Positions 53,201 through 63,789 are shown, numbered from the stretch's first letter. The stretch: 64,000 nucleotides of DNA from Dendrolimus kikuchii (GCA_019925095.2 CM034392.1:3169501-3233500); one strand, 5' to 3'. Notes: generated from the letters alone by a model not told the origin. Translations and numbers: made by a program.

Positions 53201-56200
53201 AGCCTGTCGTAAGAGGCGACAAAACAACCCACAGCCAGGTGGTAGGGTATTTGCCTGTCTGGATGGCTACCACTCCTGCTCTGCAGTATGCCACCATAAT
53301 AACATTGAGTTGTGTTCCGGCATTAGTGGCCAGGTTCCAGTCTACCTTAAGAGAGCAGCAGCGCATTTGTAGCACCTTTGGTGTTGCAATGTCCATAGGC
53401 GATGGTAGCCACTTTCCATCGGGTGGGCCGTCTGCCTGTCTGCTGAACTCAAGCAATAAAAATAAAATAAAACTACCCATCAAACCTCTGTTAAATTGTA
53501 GGTCCTTCATGGGGACACTAATAAGGGAAACTTTTGCACTGTTTGCTAAAACTCCATTAATTCTTCGAAAAGTTAATATACTTCTGTATATATATTAATA
53601 TTATAAATAGAAAAGATTTGTATGTTTGTAATGAATAAACTCAAAAACTATTGGAGCAATTTCAAAAATTCTCTCACCATTCGAATGCTACATTATTCCT
53701 GATTAATATAGGCTATATAAAAATTATGGATCCCTACTAAAACTTCAATAATGTAACCCATCAATATAAACAAAATACTTGGCGCTGGAATCGGGTTCTA
53801 CGATTTTGATGAAATTTTATGTCTGTTTGAGTAGGTCATGGGGTGGGTTACATTCAAATTAGACCCGGTAGGTGGCGCTGGAATCGGGTTCTAGATTTTT
53901 CTATTTAATGCAGGGTGTCTGCGCATAACATAACCTTTTCTTTCATTACAACCTCATTTCATTACTATATAATCTATCTAAGTGGATGGATGCAGAAGTC
54001 GTGGAAGGCCACGACACACCTTCCATGATCAAATTGATCGTGTACTAGCAGAAGGTGATGTCAGGAGCCTTAAGAACAGACGAGCGTGCATGACAAGAGT
54101 TATGAACGTCAAAGAAGCAAGTGAGGTGTGTAAGAATAAGCCTGAGTGGCGCTCTGTTGTTCGTGCCTACCCCGCAAGGGAACTGGCGTGAAGTTATGTA
54201 TGTATGGTATGTATGTATCTACGGACTATGAATAAAAACTTTGTTTCACTTCTAAACACTATTTGTACAAGGCAAACGGAACGCACCTGACAAGGCCGTT
54301 ATACTTCTCGGCCCTCAACTCATGCAAGCGCAGCTCAGATTGCGGCTCGTTGTTATTCTTCTTACCGCCTCCATTCTGCTTTTTCTTCTCCTCTTTTTGC
54401 CTTTGAACCGACTCTTCCTCTACACGACTGCAAAGAAGATGTTAGTTATATTCTCTTACTTAAAACTAAATAACCCGAGATCCGGCTGCAAAATTACTCT
54501 ACGTTCATGTATTATTTAATTAAAATCTAATTTTTATATATAACTAGCGGCCCCGACAGACGTTGTCCTGCTCTGAAAAAATAAAAATCTAAGACCCGAT
54601 CCCAGCGACACCTACCGGTTCCTATTGTGGATTTAAACCATCCACCAACCAACTCAAACACACAAAAACAAAATCACCAAAATCGGTCCAGGTGATTAGG
54701 AGGATTCTAGAACCCGATCTCAGCGCCACCTACCCGTTCCAACGGGATAAAAAGTATCCAATGTCCGTCTCCTGGTTCTAAACTACCTCCCCACCAATTT
54801 TCAGCCAAATCGGTACAGCCGTTCTTGAGTTATAAATAGTGTAACTAACACGACTTTCTTTTATATATGGGGAATACATTTTTGCTAGGTTGCTTAGCAA
54901 AATGTGGCCACTAGTATTTTTAAGTCGAATAATATTAGTTTGACACATTCGGAAAAAATGTGTTCACTTGGTCTTAAAATGTTCTCTTGCCTTTAAAAGG
55001 TCTATTTTGCTTGTTATTAACTGACTTTGATAGTCACTCGAGCTGGAACCACATTTTATTTCCTAACTTTGTTACATCTCTTGTCATTAAAAACAATCTT
55101 ACATTTATCTTTCTTCTTTAAAATGTTCTATTAATTATTTTTTCAACACACTTGCTCATAAAGTGGCTCTATGGTCACCGCAATTAGGCACAGAATAACA
55201 CCCATTATCAAACTGTGAGTAAAAAACATTATAACTCACTAATGAGTTATAGATTTTTTTTTTAAATTTTATTGGTTGAGTTGCTTTGTTCTTAAAAAAG
55301 TTTTTATTCAAAAAAAAGATCGTGTTCTATAGAAAAAATAAATTAATGTTCCTATTGCTTGCTCATTTCATGCAACTTCTTATTTAAATAGATAATTTTA
55401 ACTCGTACGTGTTTAATAAATAAAACTTTCACTCATATATAACTTTTTTTATCTACTAAATAAAATGAGTTTTTGTTGTTATTTTATTCACAAGTGTGTT
55501 GAGAAACGTCGATGATTACCGTCCTCGGCTCTCTTAAGACCCTGGCCTACGGCTCGAGTCTCAATGGCGCCTCGGCGGTAATCACCAATGTTACACACTA
55601 GTACCATAATGTACTATTATATCCTTATTTTAACTTATTCTTAATAATTTTGTAGCTCTTGTATTTTTATTAATAATCTTGTAAAGGTTTTCATGTGGAA
55701 GAAATTGTTGGCTTCAATTTTATGACCTGATCATATTGTAATTTTTTATTTCGTATATTATATTGTAGCTGGTAATTGTTCTTTTTAAAAAAAATGTATC
55801 AAATTAAAGCTAACTTTTTCCTATGTATGATAGAATAAATAAATAAATAATCGGCAGACAAACACAAATTGTATATCCCCAAATTAAGCAAGTACGCTTG
55901 TGTTATGGATAATATACAACGGACTACTCTGGGGCCGATCCCAGACACCCAGACCATAGTAAACAACGGAGAAAATACATTTCCGAAATTTACTGTACCA
56001 GGAATCGAACCCGGAGTCTCTACGTTGCAGTGAGGTAGGCCGGCAAAGGCTTAGCCCGCTCAATCACAGAGGCCGTCAAAAAATAATAGAGTCGCCTATG
56101 TAAAATTGTACGATGATGGAAGAGAAATCCATCCAAAATGTATCCGATAAAATACTAATAAGCTGCAATCCTGCATCGATTTTCGAAATTTTGAATTTTG

Positions 56201-59200
56201 TCATCGCATAGCTGGTCGTTGCCTATCAAATTTCTGCCTCTGCTAAATCGACTCTAGTGCCTCGTCTTGTTATTTTGCTGAGGCATCCCAAGTTCTGCAT
56301 CAATGAATGAATGAATAACAGCCCATAACTATCCCACTGCTGGGCTAGGGCCTCCCATTATAGGGGGAGCGGATAGTATACCCGCCACGCTTGTCCAAGG
56401 CGGCTCGACAGGTTAGACACATCGGTTATTTCGATGTGCAGGTTTCGTCACAATATTTTCCTACACCATTGTTAGGACGTGGTAATTGTAACAATACACA
56501 CATTAGGTCAGAAAACTGCCTAAGAGGTGCATGCATTCCGGCCAGGATTCGAATCCACGCCGTTTGACTTTGGGACGCGTGCGCTAGCCATTACGCTACT
56601 ACGACTTTTACGTTAGACGTTGTTCCTTTAAATAAAAAAATATGTATCAAATTAAAGCTAATTTTCTTCTGTATATGATAGAATAGAGTTGCCTATGTAA
56701 AATTGTCCGATGATGGAAGGGGGATGATGGGATAAGATTGAAAGTCTCCAATGCACACTATCCAAAACGTATCCGATAGAAAACTGACAAGCTGCATCGA
56801 TTTTCAAAATTTTGAATTTTGTCATTCCATAGCTGGTAGTGGCCTATCCAGTTCCTGCCTGTCTGCTCAATCGACTATAGTGCCTTGTGTTGGTATCTTG
56901 CTGACACATCCCATCACAGCAGCTGTTCTGGGTGGACCGTCGACTTGTCCGCCGTACTCTAGGAATGAAAGGGATGAGGACATACATGAGGTACGCCATC
57001 AGGTAGCCGACGGCGACCACCAGCGCCACCGTGGCGAGCACCGAGAGGATGGAGACGGCGCGCTGGGTGCGCAGCGCGTGCGCCGCGCGCTCGCCCCACT
57101 CCGCCACCGTCAGCAGCGCGCGCCACACCGCGCCGCGCGCGGCCTCGTCCAGCAACTCCTGCCAGATACATCATTCGTATATTTTTGTAAAACAATCGTC
57201 AATAAATCTCTATAAATATTAGAAATTTATCTTATACAAATTATTATTAGGTATTAAAAAAATATCATATTAAACCTTTAAGACAGAACCACCACAAATT
57301 TGTGGTCAAATACAGATAATTGAAACGAACGTTGAACTGATGCTTTCTCCCTCTAACTACATAGAACTTGTATTAGTGTAAAAGGGACGATATAATTCTC
57401 TTGATTTTGGCGCGGCAATTTTGAAGGCAGCTTTGGACCAAAATAATATTAATTATGTACCCTCAAAATGGTTAATGTTATTATAAAAAAAAAATTACTA
57501 TAAATATTATTTATGCGTGCAGGAACGGTGAAGGAATACAATTTCCTGCGTTGGGGCAGCCTGTCGTAGGAGGCGACAAAACAACCCACAGCCAGGTGGT
57601 AGGGTCGCTGCCACCCCTGGTCTAGAGTATGCCGCCATAACAACCTTGTGTTGTGCCCCGGCATTAGTGGCCAGGTTCCAGTCTCCCTTAAGAGAGCAGC
57701 AACGCATTTGTAACGCGTTTAGCGTTGCAAATGTCTATAGGCGATGGTAACCGCTTTTCATCAAGTGGACCGTATGACTGTCTGCTAAACTCCTGCAATA
57801 AAAATATTTCAAAAAACGCGAAAGATTGTAAGAATGTATGGATGTATGTTAGTAAGTCTTTCAAGCGAAAACTACTGAATGGATTTTGATGAAATTTACT
57901 AATATTGGCATGAGATCTTTTCAATTCATTTTGGTTATTATGATTATTAATTTCAGTTTCAAAAAAATCTATAAGTAAAATGTTACACATGCAATGTTTT
58001 AAAATTCTCGAAAATTTGCAAATAATATAATTATTTGGGAAGTTTCGAATATTTCGGATTGTTCGATTCGAGTTTCGAATCGAATATTAATATTCGTTCG
58101 GAACGAATAATTGGTAAGTTCGAATAATTCGAATTATTCGATTCGAATTTCGAATCGAATATTAATATTCGTTCGGAACGAATAATTCGTAAGTTCTAAT
58201 TATTCGCACACGCCTAACATTTATGTAACAGACCCAACTGCAAATTGTGCGCTCTATCGTTTGGTCCTTCGAGCCGGATACGAACCAACGACCTATGAAT
58301 TTAAGATAAACACACTGTCAAAGGAGTACCGACCTGCACGTGCGCCTCGTAGGCCATGACCTCTGTGGGCTTGAGCAGCCTCTTGATGAGGTGGTCGAGC
58401 GCGCGCTTGGTCTCGTTCAGCTTGAGCTGGTACGCGGCGCGGTCCGGCTCGCAGTGGGCGCCGCACGTCGGCCACGACTCGTTCAGCCACTCGTATTGGA
58501 CGCGGGTGGCCTCGCGGCGCCATATTATCACTATGCGGTGCTCGATGTTCGACGTATCGCTGCCTGTTATACGAGATTAATTCTTAACGAAACTTCACAT
58601 ATAACGGGGTCATTATTGTCATATCTTTGTTATAACTCTTTTTTTATTGCGTGAGTTCAGCACAATGCAGACGGCCCACCTCATGGAAAGTGTGCTGCCG
58701 CTCTCTAAAGGGCGACTGGAACCTTGCTACTAATGCCAGAATTCAACTCAAGGTTGTTATGGCGGCTTATTCTAGACCAAGGGTGGTAGTCATCCATCCA
58801 GACGGTCAAATATCCTACCACCTGGCTGTGGATTGTTTTGTCGCCTCTTACGACAGGCCGCCACAAAGCAGGAAATTGTATTCTTTCTCTGTTATTGTAC
58901 GGATAAAAATATATAAAAACTATATTTGAATTTTACAAGAACACCCATTTTATTTGATACATTTTTGATGACATTCCTCAAGTTTGAATTCCTTAATTAA
59001 CAGTATTATTATTTTTTTCGTTATTCTTATCCCATCCTCGTCGCCACTTGTTAACCACCGTAATTAATTAATACAGATTTATTCTATAGCGTGAAACAGA
59101 CAAATGGTTGAGACAAGAGAGAGACGCACATATAAGTGTGAGCGAGTGAGGCATAAACTCGCGTTTCATATACCACACGTGACATTGCATTCTTATCGAT

Positions 59201-62200
59201 AGTCGAGACTTAATCGGTAGTGAAACACATTACTTACACATTGTACATTCCCAAGCTTAGGCAAAGACTTAAATTACTTAACTACAATAGCAGTCAGAGA
59301 CAGCAGATAAATAATAAATCACATATTTCAAAGCTTAAATACAAAAAGATAAATTTGCACCACACACATGCGTCTGTGGAACAGAGATAATCGGCCCGGG
59401 ATACCACGGTCTATCTTGCTTGCATGTGACGATGGTAGACGTCCCGACGGAATAACTCTAATTCCCTGGCAGCGTGGCAAGCCTTTGGCGTGGGATGCGA
59501 CTTGCGTAGACACGTTGGCCGCATCCCATTTATCAAACACGTTTAGATCAGCCGGTTCATTTTTATCGATACCGTGGGGTCCTGACGCCATGAGCCTCTA
59601 CCAAACTTTATCGAAACGACTCATTGACTCTTCAGGTGATCAGAGGGCTGGTGCTCACCTCTGCCAACGGATCAGTATGGCGACCCAGCGAGGAAACGCA
59701 GCCAGCCTTCTGGGCACCTTACCCATAGAAGACGGTGATCTAGGCTCAGTATTCTACTTATAGTCTTGAGGGACTATGAGTAAAATACAATACAAAATAA
59801 GTTAAGTTTTCTTGCATTGTATTCGATTATATATAATTTTATTACATGTAAAAATTTAAGTATAATACATACATACATACATAACTTCACGCCAGTTCCC
59901 TTACCGGGTAGGCACGAACAACAGAGCGCCCATCAGGCATATTCACATCGTCTGTTCTTAGTCAATCATAACATCTTCATCTGTCCCAAACGTAATTCTA
60001 TACATTATTAATATGATTATTACTCTTATTTCTATGTCTATTATACTTTCCATTTCAAAATTTTATATATATACTTTTTATTCTAGTTGCAAAACCCAAA
60101 TGTTACACAATTTTTCTCTAATCCATCCTAAGGTTGTCTGGAAGAAATTGCTTTTAGTGATAAGACCGCCTATTGTCTTCTGTAATTAAACTTCTTGAAT
60201 TGTATCTTAATACATACATACATACATACATACATAACTTCACGCCAGTTCCCTTGCGGGGTAGGCACGAACAACAGAGTGCCATTTAGGCTTATTCTTA
60301 CACACCTCACTTGCCTCTTTGACATTCATAACTCTTGTCATGCACGCTCGTCTGTTCTTAAGACTCCTGACATCACCTTCTGCTAGTACACGATCAATTT
60401 GATCATGGAAGTTGTGTCGAACCACCGGAGCATTCCTTTCCTTACCTTCACCCCGACACTCTCTTTCAGACCAACTCTCTTTCTTACTTCGGTATTACGA
60501 ACGCGGTCTGCGAGCGTCACTCCGTCATTGTATCTTAATGTTATGCAAATAAAGTATATTCTATTCTAAGGCTTTAAGTATAATGTGTTATATAATATCT
60601 TGTATAAAAGATAAATATAGGTGAGAACCGTAGAGGTTCATATTGAAAACTTGTCAACTCACCGGATCCGTTGGCGAGCGCGTGCAAGAAGTGCGGCTGG
60701 TTGTGCGCGTAGACGTACGCGTACTGGAGGCGGTCGGGGGCGGCGCGCGCCATCCGCCGCAGCTCGCTGCGCGCGTGCGCCCCCGCCGCCCCCGCGCCGC
60801 TCACCAGCACGCAGCACAGGCGGCGGCGGGCCGCGCGCCACTCCACCGGGCACACGCGCTCCAACACGCTCTATACATTTTACGTTCGCAGTCAAATCGA
60901 ATGACCCTTTTCATCGGTTTTAAGCGCGATATTATTTTTTTTGGTTTTTATTCCGACGTGTCTAAATTGTATTATAGTCGATGTATTGCAATTTCGATCA
61001 ATAATAATAATAATATTAAGTCAAGAAAGGCTCGCTTGGTATCTGGTTGAAGGGTCGGATGCAGAAGGCAGCTCTGTTGGACAAGGACCGTATTGTGAGG
61101 AGATTCCTGTGTCTGGAGCCTTAACCACCAGTAGCCTGGACCTTAGGCACCACTGCCGGCGAAAATGAGTTTTTTTATATTTTTTTTATAAATAAATTTG
61201 TATTTTTTATAAGGAAAATGTAAAAAATTTGGAAATAAAATATATATGTCAATAATAATAATCGGCAGACAAACACACACACAATGTTATGTTAGTTCAT
61301 TAATAATAATAATAATATAATATTAATAATCGGCAGACAAACACACATATTGTATATCCCCAAATTAAGCAAGTTACGCTTGTATTATGGGTAATATACA
61401 ACGGACTACTCTGGGGCCGATCCCAGACACCCAGACCATAGTAAATAACGGAGAAAATACGTTTCCGAAATTTACTATACCAGGAATCGAACCCGGAGCC
61501 TCTGCGTTGTAGTGAGGTTGGCCGGCAAAGGCTTAGCCCGCTCAACCACAGAGGCCGTCGAAAATTTAAAACATTAAATTAAAATCGTCAAAATCATCCT
61601 TACGTAATTAATGAATGTTATATATAATTCTTACAATTATCACGTGCTAATAACGGTGAAGGAAAACATCGTGATGCAACCTGCACATCGAGATAACCGA
61701 TGTGTCAAACCTGCCAAGCCGCCTTGGACAAGCGTGGCGGGTATACGTCCGTTCCCCTATCATGGGAGGCCCGAGCCCAGCAGTGGGACATTTATGGGCT
61801 GATATTATTATTATTATTATATATAATTTTTAAATAACCTCATGACATAGTATAGTTTTTTTTTTATTATTAACAACTCTACGGTACCCTTTTTTACAAC
61901 TTAATTTCTAGATTTAATTTTTTGAATTTAACACGTTTATTAGTTATTTTGGTTCTTGTGTGTGACATTAATTTATTGATTTTTATATTGAGGTGTAATC
62001 TTACGAATAACTTATTATATTAATTTATTCTAGTTTTAATACTAAACTTATACTAATATAGAGTGTATCTGTTACGTGCTGGTGTTGTGAGGAAGTGCAT
62101 GTGCAGTGTGGGCCTTATATCTATACTTATATATCCGTGGCTGGGCGCAATTTTAAAGTTTGACTAGTAATGATAAATCGTGTTATTCTATTATTACCAA

Positions 62201-62639
62201 AGGAAAAATCTTATAAAGTTATGAATATTTCGGACTGTCAATTTTTCTACCTATAAAAACAAAGGCGTAGGAAGCGTCTAAACGAATTTAAAAAAAAGAT
62301 GTATGTAGAGATATCAATGTATTCCCGGCAGCCACGCATATATTGTCCTATCTAGTGCCATGTGTGACATAGTATAGTGTAGAGTGTAGACTGTGATTTT
62401 CAGAATCTTAAGAAGATCTTAAGGGGAAGTGTTTCACCTGTGATGACAGCCTCGGCAACGTCAGCATCTGGTCGTTGTCGATGAGCTGGTGCAAGGTCTG
62501 CGTGGGTATCTCGGAGGTGCTGACGGTGACGACCGGCTCCTCGCTGTCCTCCTTCAAGAGCAGCATGGTGTCCATGTGCCGCTGCACCTTGTACCGCGCG
62601 GTCACGTTGCGCCCATCGCGCGCTCTCATATCTACGAAG
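47112..62639 (-). CDS. DNAJC16: DNAJC16 / ERdj8 homologue, nine 3' exons (partial)
   Basis: An endoplasmic-reticulum membrane J-protein that influences autophagosome formation in mammals. The window holds the C-terminal 498 residues. Exons on the minus strand are 62639-62438, 60870-60663, 58563-58334, 57158-56986, 54427-54287, 52995-52894, 50589-50388, 48472-48334 and 47212-47112. All eight junctions have GT/AG ends and agree in phase. Visible parts in order are the end of a thioredoxin-like region, a luminal domain with [19 protein letters not shown], one membrane segment ([24 protein letters not shown]), a basic linker, a second thioredoxin-like fold ([39 protein letters not shown]), and the conserved end [11 protein letters not shown]...YWP. 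The J domain and first thioredoxin part lie beyond 64 kb. Four exons are extremely GC-rich. Confidence 0.9.
48334..48472 (-). CDS. DNAJC16: DNAJC16 exon, acidic linker
   Basis: 46 codons from a TTGGCAG acceptor to CAAG|GTAACT. GC-rich, encoding a Gly/Asp/Glu-rich stretch ([13 protein letters not shown]) between the second thioredoxin-like fold and the C-terminal helix. Confidence 0.82.
48884..48982. mobile_element. ~100-bp inverted-repeat element in a DNAJC16 intron
   Basis: GGCCAGATTCTATATCTTA and the complement of TAAGATATAGGAACCAGCC form its ends. Ends of the same type bound 40108-41333. Confidence 0.5.
49156..49693 (+). repeat. Family G repeat
   Basis: GGATATGCCCGTGACTGCATCC head, three CCCGCG(G/C)GATTCC-like blocks, and a TTTTTAAATAGCTTCAAAG tail, as at 19220 and 34951. 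Confidence 0.6.
49747..49888 (+). mobile_element. Family B LINE 3' end, first of a tandem pair
   Basis: Short copy starting at GAACAGACGAGTGTG and ending in a (ATGT)n tail that runs directly into the next copy. Confidence 0.8.
49889..50222 (+). mobile_element. Family B LINE 3' end, longest complete tail copy
   Basis: Begins TCGGTGTCGGGGTGAAGGT, reads [21 protein letters not shown], then (with a frame slip near 50020) the shared C-terminus, and ends in ATGT repeats. The RWFGHVERM motif identifies it as the end of a LINE reverse transcriptase. Confidence 0.85.
50388..50589 (-). CDS. DNAJC16: DNAJC16 exon, second thioredoxin-like fold
   Basis: 67 codons: [18 protein letters not shown] ... [15 protein letters not shown] ... 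PHK, ending at GTATGT. The best-conserved block of the gene in this window. Confidence 0.92.
50820..51130 (-). repeat. Retroposon end of the 'GCGGACGAAGTCGCG' type
   Basis: On the minus strand it starts near AGCTTCTGCTCGCGACTTCG, runs through CCGTCCAGTCGTTTCGGAGA, and ends around AATAAAACTG on the left. A common lepidopteran repeat of uncertain class. Confidence 0.45.
51300..51460 (+). repeat. (TGTG/CGTG)n microsatellite
   Basis: About 160 bp of alternating purine-pyrimidine sequence. The Cys/Val- and His/Thr-rich frames across it are artefacts. Confidence 0.9.
51484..51698 (+). repeat. Family A repeat, 5' lost next to microsatellite
   Basis: Starts at GGTATCTGGATGGCTACC and keeps the normal CAATAAAAAAA end. 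A further ~70-bp fragment of the same family is at about 51765-51835. Confidence 0.8.
51840..52890. other. DNAJC16 intron, repeat-rich
   Basis: Stretches at 51890-52020 and 52130-52420 have the look of old lepidopteran retroposons (AACTACTGAACGGATTTAAATGAAATTC and similar). No exon recognised. Confidence 0.4.
52894..52995 (-). CDS. DNAJC16: DNAJC16 exon, [14 protein letters not shown]
   Basis: 33 codons between GTTGACAACAG-type acceptor and AA|GTAAGT donor, opening the second thioredoxin-like fold. Confidence 0.9.
53159..53470 (+). repeat. Family A repeat
   Basis: Full-length copy from CATGCAGGAACAGAG to CAATAAAAATAAAA. Confidence 0.85.
53982..54218 (+). mobile_element. Family B LINE 3' end
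   Basis: Uninterrupted 69-codon tail ([16 protein letters not shown] ... YPARELA) followed by a (TATG)n tail. Confidence 0.82.
54287..54427 (-). CDS. DNAJC16: DNAJC16 exon, charged linker
   Basis: Lys/Glu/Asn-rich stretch ([14 protein letters not shown]...) leading to [11 protein letters not shown], between the membrane segment and the second thioredoxin-like fold. Confidence 0.88.
54541..54868 (+). repeat. Family J repeat, copy 2
   Basis: AACTAGCGGCCCCGACAGACG through AGTTATAAATAGTG. Resembles 35343-35552 but is longer. Confidence 0.55.
55138..55620. repeat. Family I repeat, copy 2
   Basis: Same orientation as 41538-42052 with few differences; it lacks an ~18-bp stretch present at about 41913-41930. 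Confidence 0.8.
55849..56078 (-). repeat. Family D tRNA-derived SINE
   Basis: On the minus strand GGCCTCTGTGATTGAGCGGG then GGGTTCGATTCC form A- and B-box-like parts of a tRNA-derived head. Confidence 0.78.
56318..56608 (-). repeat. Family E tRNA-derived SINE
   Basis: On the minus strand AGTAGCGTAATGGCTAGCGC and GGATTCGAATCC form the tRNA-like head. The body ends in GCAGTGGGATAGTTATGGGC. Confidence 0.8.
56986..57158 (-). CDS. DNAJC16: DNAJC16 exon, membrane segment
   Basis: Starts after TGTATCTGGCAG and ends AT|GTATGT. GC-rich first half ([20 protein letters not shown]), then the hydrophobic [20 protein letters not shown]. Confidence 0.85.
57515..57804 (+). repeat. Family A repeat
   Basis: Near-complete copy with a ~20-bp deletion after GGTGGTAGGG. 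Confidence 0.83.
58040..58206. repeat. Tandem palindromic TTCGAAT repeat
   Basis: Two ~58-bp units with a 75-bp period, each built of nested palindromes (TTCGAATCGAATATTAATATTCG, CGTTCGGAACG). Confidence 0.75.
58334..58563 (-). CDS. DNAJC16: DNAJC16 exon, luminal region
   Basis: 76 codons: [17 protein letters not shown] ... [15 protein letters not shown], ending CAG|GTCGGT. GC-rich. Confidence 0.85.
58638..58902 (-). repeat. Family A repeat
   Basis: Minus-strand copy with an internal deletion after CTCATGGAAAG. Confidence 0.8.
59365..59763 (+). pseudogene. Retroelement protein remnant (RPDG...WDATCVDT)
   Basis: An open frame of about 131 codons reads [34 protein letters not shown], then ...[40 protein letters not shown] sequence. 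This pattern is familiar from C-terminal regions of repetitive reverse-transcriptase-like proteins. The RPD...D-T spacing could be a PD-(D/E)XK nuclease (inference). The middle appears deleted, so this is a remnant inside a DNAJC16 intron. Confidence 0.5.
59866..59961 (-). mobile_element. Family B LINE 3' end, short copy
   Basis: CATA tail, then TAACTTCACGCCAGTTCCC and a truncated, internally deleted element. Confidence 0.7.
60211..60526 (-). mobile_element. Family B LINE 3' end, long copy
   Basis: CATA tail at left; extends upstream past the RWFGH region into GAAAGAGAGTGTCGGGG and CGCAGACCGCGTTCG, with about 65 bp deleted inside. Confidence 0.78.
60663..60870 (-). CDS. DNAJC16: DNAJC16 exon, very GC-rich luminal region
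   Basis: 69 codons: [25 protein letters not shown] ... [18 protein letters not shown], ending G|GTGAGT. One of the most GC-rich stretches of the window. Confidence 0.87.
61316..61560 (-). repeat. Family D tRNA-derived SINE
   Basis: Best-preserved copy: CTCTGTGGTTGAGCGGG and GGGTTCGATTCC on the minus strand, with an ATT-type simple tail at left. A fragment of the same end is at about 61256-61285. Confidence 0.8.
61619..61820 (+). repeat. Family E SINE, 5'-truncated
   Basis: Lacks the tRNA-like head; ends CCCAGCAGTGGGACATTTATGGGC followed by an (ATT)n tail. Confidence 0.75.
62127..62342. repeat. Inverted-repeat element in a DNAJC16 intron
   Basis: ATATATCCGTGGCTGGG on the left and the complement of CCCGGCAGCCACGCATATA on the right bound about 216 bp of AT-rich sequence. 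Confidence 0.45.
62438..62639 (-). CDS. DNAJC16: DNAJC16 exon, most 5' in window
   Basis: 67 codons plus one completing base: [11 protein letters not shown] ... [14 protein letters not shown] ... LPRLSSQ. It resembles the part of a thioredoxin-like fold that reads 'LLLFKE...' in the family. Confidence 0.85.
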
Positions 62640-62663
62640 CTGAAAATATCATTTTATGTTAAC

Positions 62664-62901
62664 TACTAGCTTCTGCCCGCGACATCGTCTGCGTGGAATA
62701 GTTTAAAAAACCCCCCGATTTAGAAACATTCTTCATTGGTGCTCCGCTCCTATTGGTCTTAGCGTGATGATGTATAGCCTATAGCCTTCCTCGATAAATG
62801 GGCTATCTAACACTGAAAGAATTTTTCAAATCAGACCATTAGTTCCTGAGATTAGCGCGTTCAAACAAACAAACTCTTCATCTTTATATATTAGTATAAG
62901 A
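62664..62901 (+). repeat. Family F retroposon end, copy 2
   Basis: Close copy of 31759-31998, starting 25 bp upstream (in gene sense) of the DNAJC16 exon acceptor. Confidence 0.65.
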
Positions 62902-62956
62902 GTATAAGGTACAGAATCTATATAAAAAATATGAAACTCTGGTGGTAACAAGAACA

Positions 62957-63189
62957 AGTGGTAGGGTATCTGCCCGTCTGGATGGCTACCACCCCTGGTC
63001 CTAGAGTATGCCGCCATAACAGCCTTGAGTTGTGTTCTGGCGTTAGTGGCCGGGTTCCAGACTCCCCCGCAAGAGAGCAGCAGCGCATTTGTAACGCCTT
63101 TAGTGTTGCAAATGTCCATAGGCGATGGTAACCGCTTACCATTAGGTGGACCGTCTGCCTGTATGCTGAACGCGTGGAATAAAAAAAAT
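62957..63189 (+). repeat. Family A repeat, 5'-truncated
   Basis: Starts at GTGGTAGGGTATCTGCCC and keeps the A-rich end. Confidence 0.8.
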
Positions 63190-63241
63190 CTGTTGGCAAC
63201 TCGTTACTTGAGAATTACTGAACCAATTTGTTTATTTTTAT

Positions 63242-63514
63242 CTGTGCAGGAACGGAGAAAGAATACAACTCCTACCGGCCTGCGGTCAGGAGGCCTGCCC
63301 TAAGAAGCGACAAAACAACCCACAGCCAGGTGGTAGGGTATTTGTCCGAAATTTTCTCGCCTGGATTACCACCACCCCTGGTCTAGAGTATGCCGCCATA
63401 ACAACCTTGATTTGTGTTCCGGCATTAGTGGTCAAGTTCCAGGCTCCCTTTAAAGTGCAGCAGCGCATTTATAGCACTATTAGTGTTGCAGATGTCCATA
63501 GGTGATGGTAATTG
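63242..63514 (+). repeat. Family A repeat, tail-to-tail with next copy
   Basis: From TGTGCAGGAACGGAG to GGTGATGGTAATTG. The end is cut where an inverted copy begins. Confidence 0.8.
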
Positions 63515-63752
63515 TTTTTTTTATTTTTTATTTCAGGAGTTCAGCAGACAGGCAGACTATCGCCTATGTACATTTGCAACACCAAAGGTGCTACAAATAC
63601 GCTGCTGTTCTCTTAAGGGAATCTGGAACCTGATCACAACTCAAGGTTGTTATGGCGACATACTTTAGACCAGGGGTGGTAGCCATCCGGTCGGGCAAAT
63701 GCCCACCTGGCAGTGGCTTTGTTTAGTCACCCCTTACGTCAGGCCGACCGGC
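63515..63752 (-). repeat. Family A repeat, inverted neighbour
   Basis: Minus-strand copy from TTTATTTCAGGAGTTCAGC to CGTCAGGCCGACCGGCC. Confidence 0.8.
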
Positions 63753-63789
63753 CATATATATATATTTTTTTAATATTTGTTATTGTAAG

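Noticed and set aside
57040..57160. CpG-island promoter near 57.1 kb
   Set aside because: The high GC content is explained by a DNAJC16 exon, and insects generally lack CpG-island promoters.
60621..60923. Arg/Ala/Pro-rich frames on both strands
   Set aside because: Shadows of the GC-rich DNAJC16 exon at 60663-60870, whose correct frame reads [14 protein letters not shown].
61480..61560. tRNA gene (GGTTCGATTCC with an upstream A-box-like sequence)
   Set aside because: It does not fold into an intact cloverleaf and is the head of a SINE with at least three other copies in the window.
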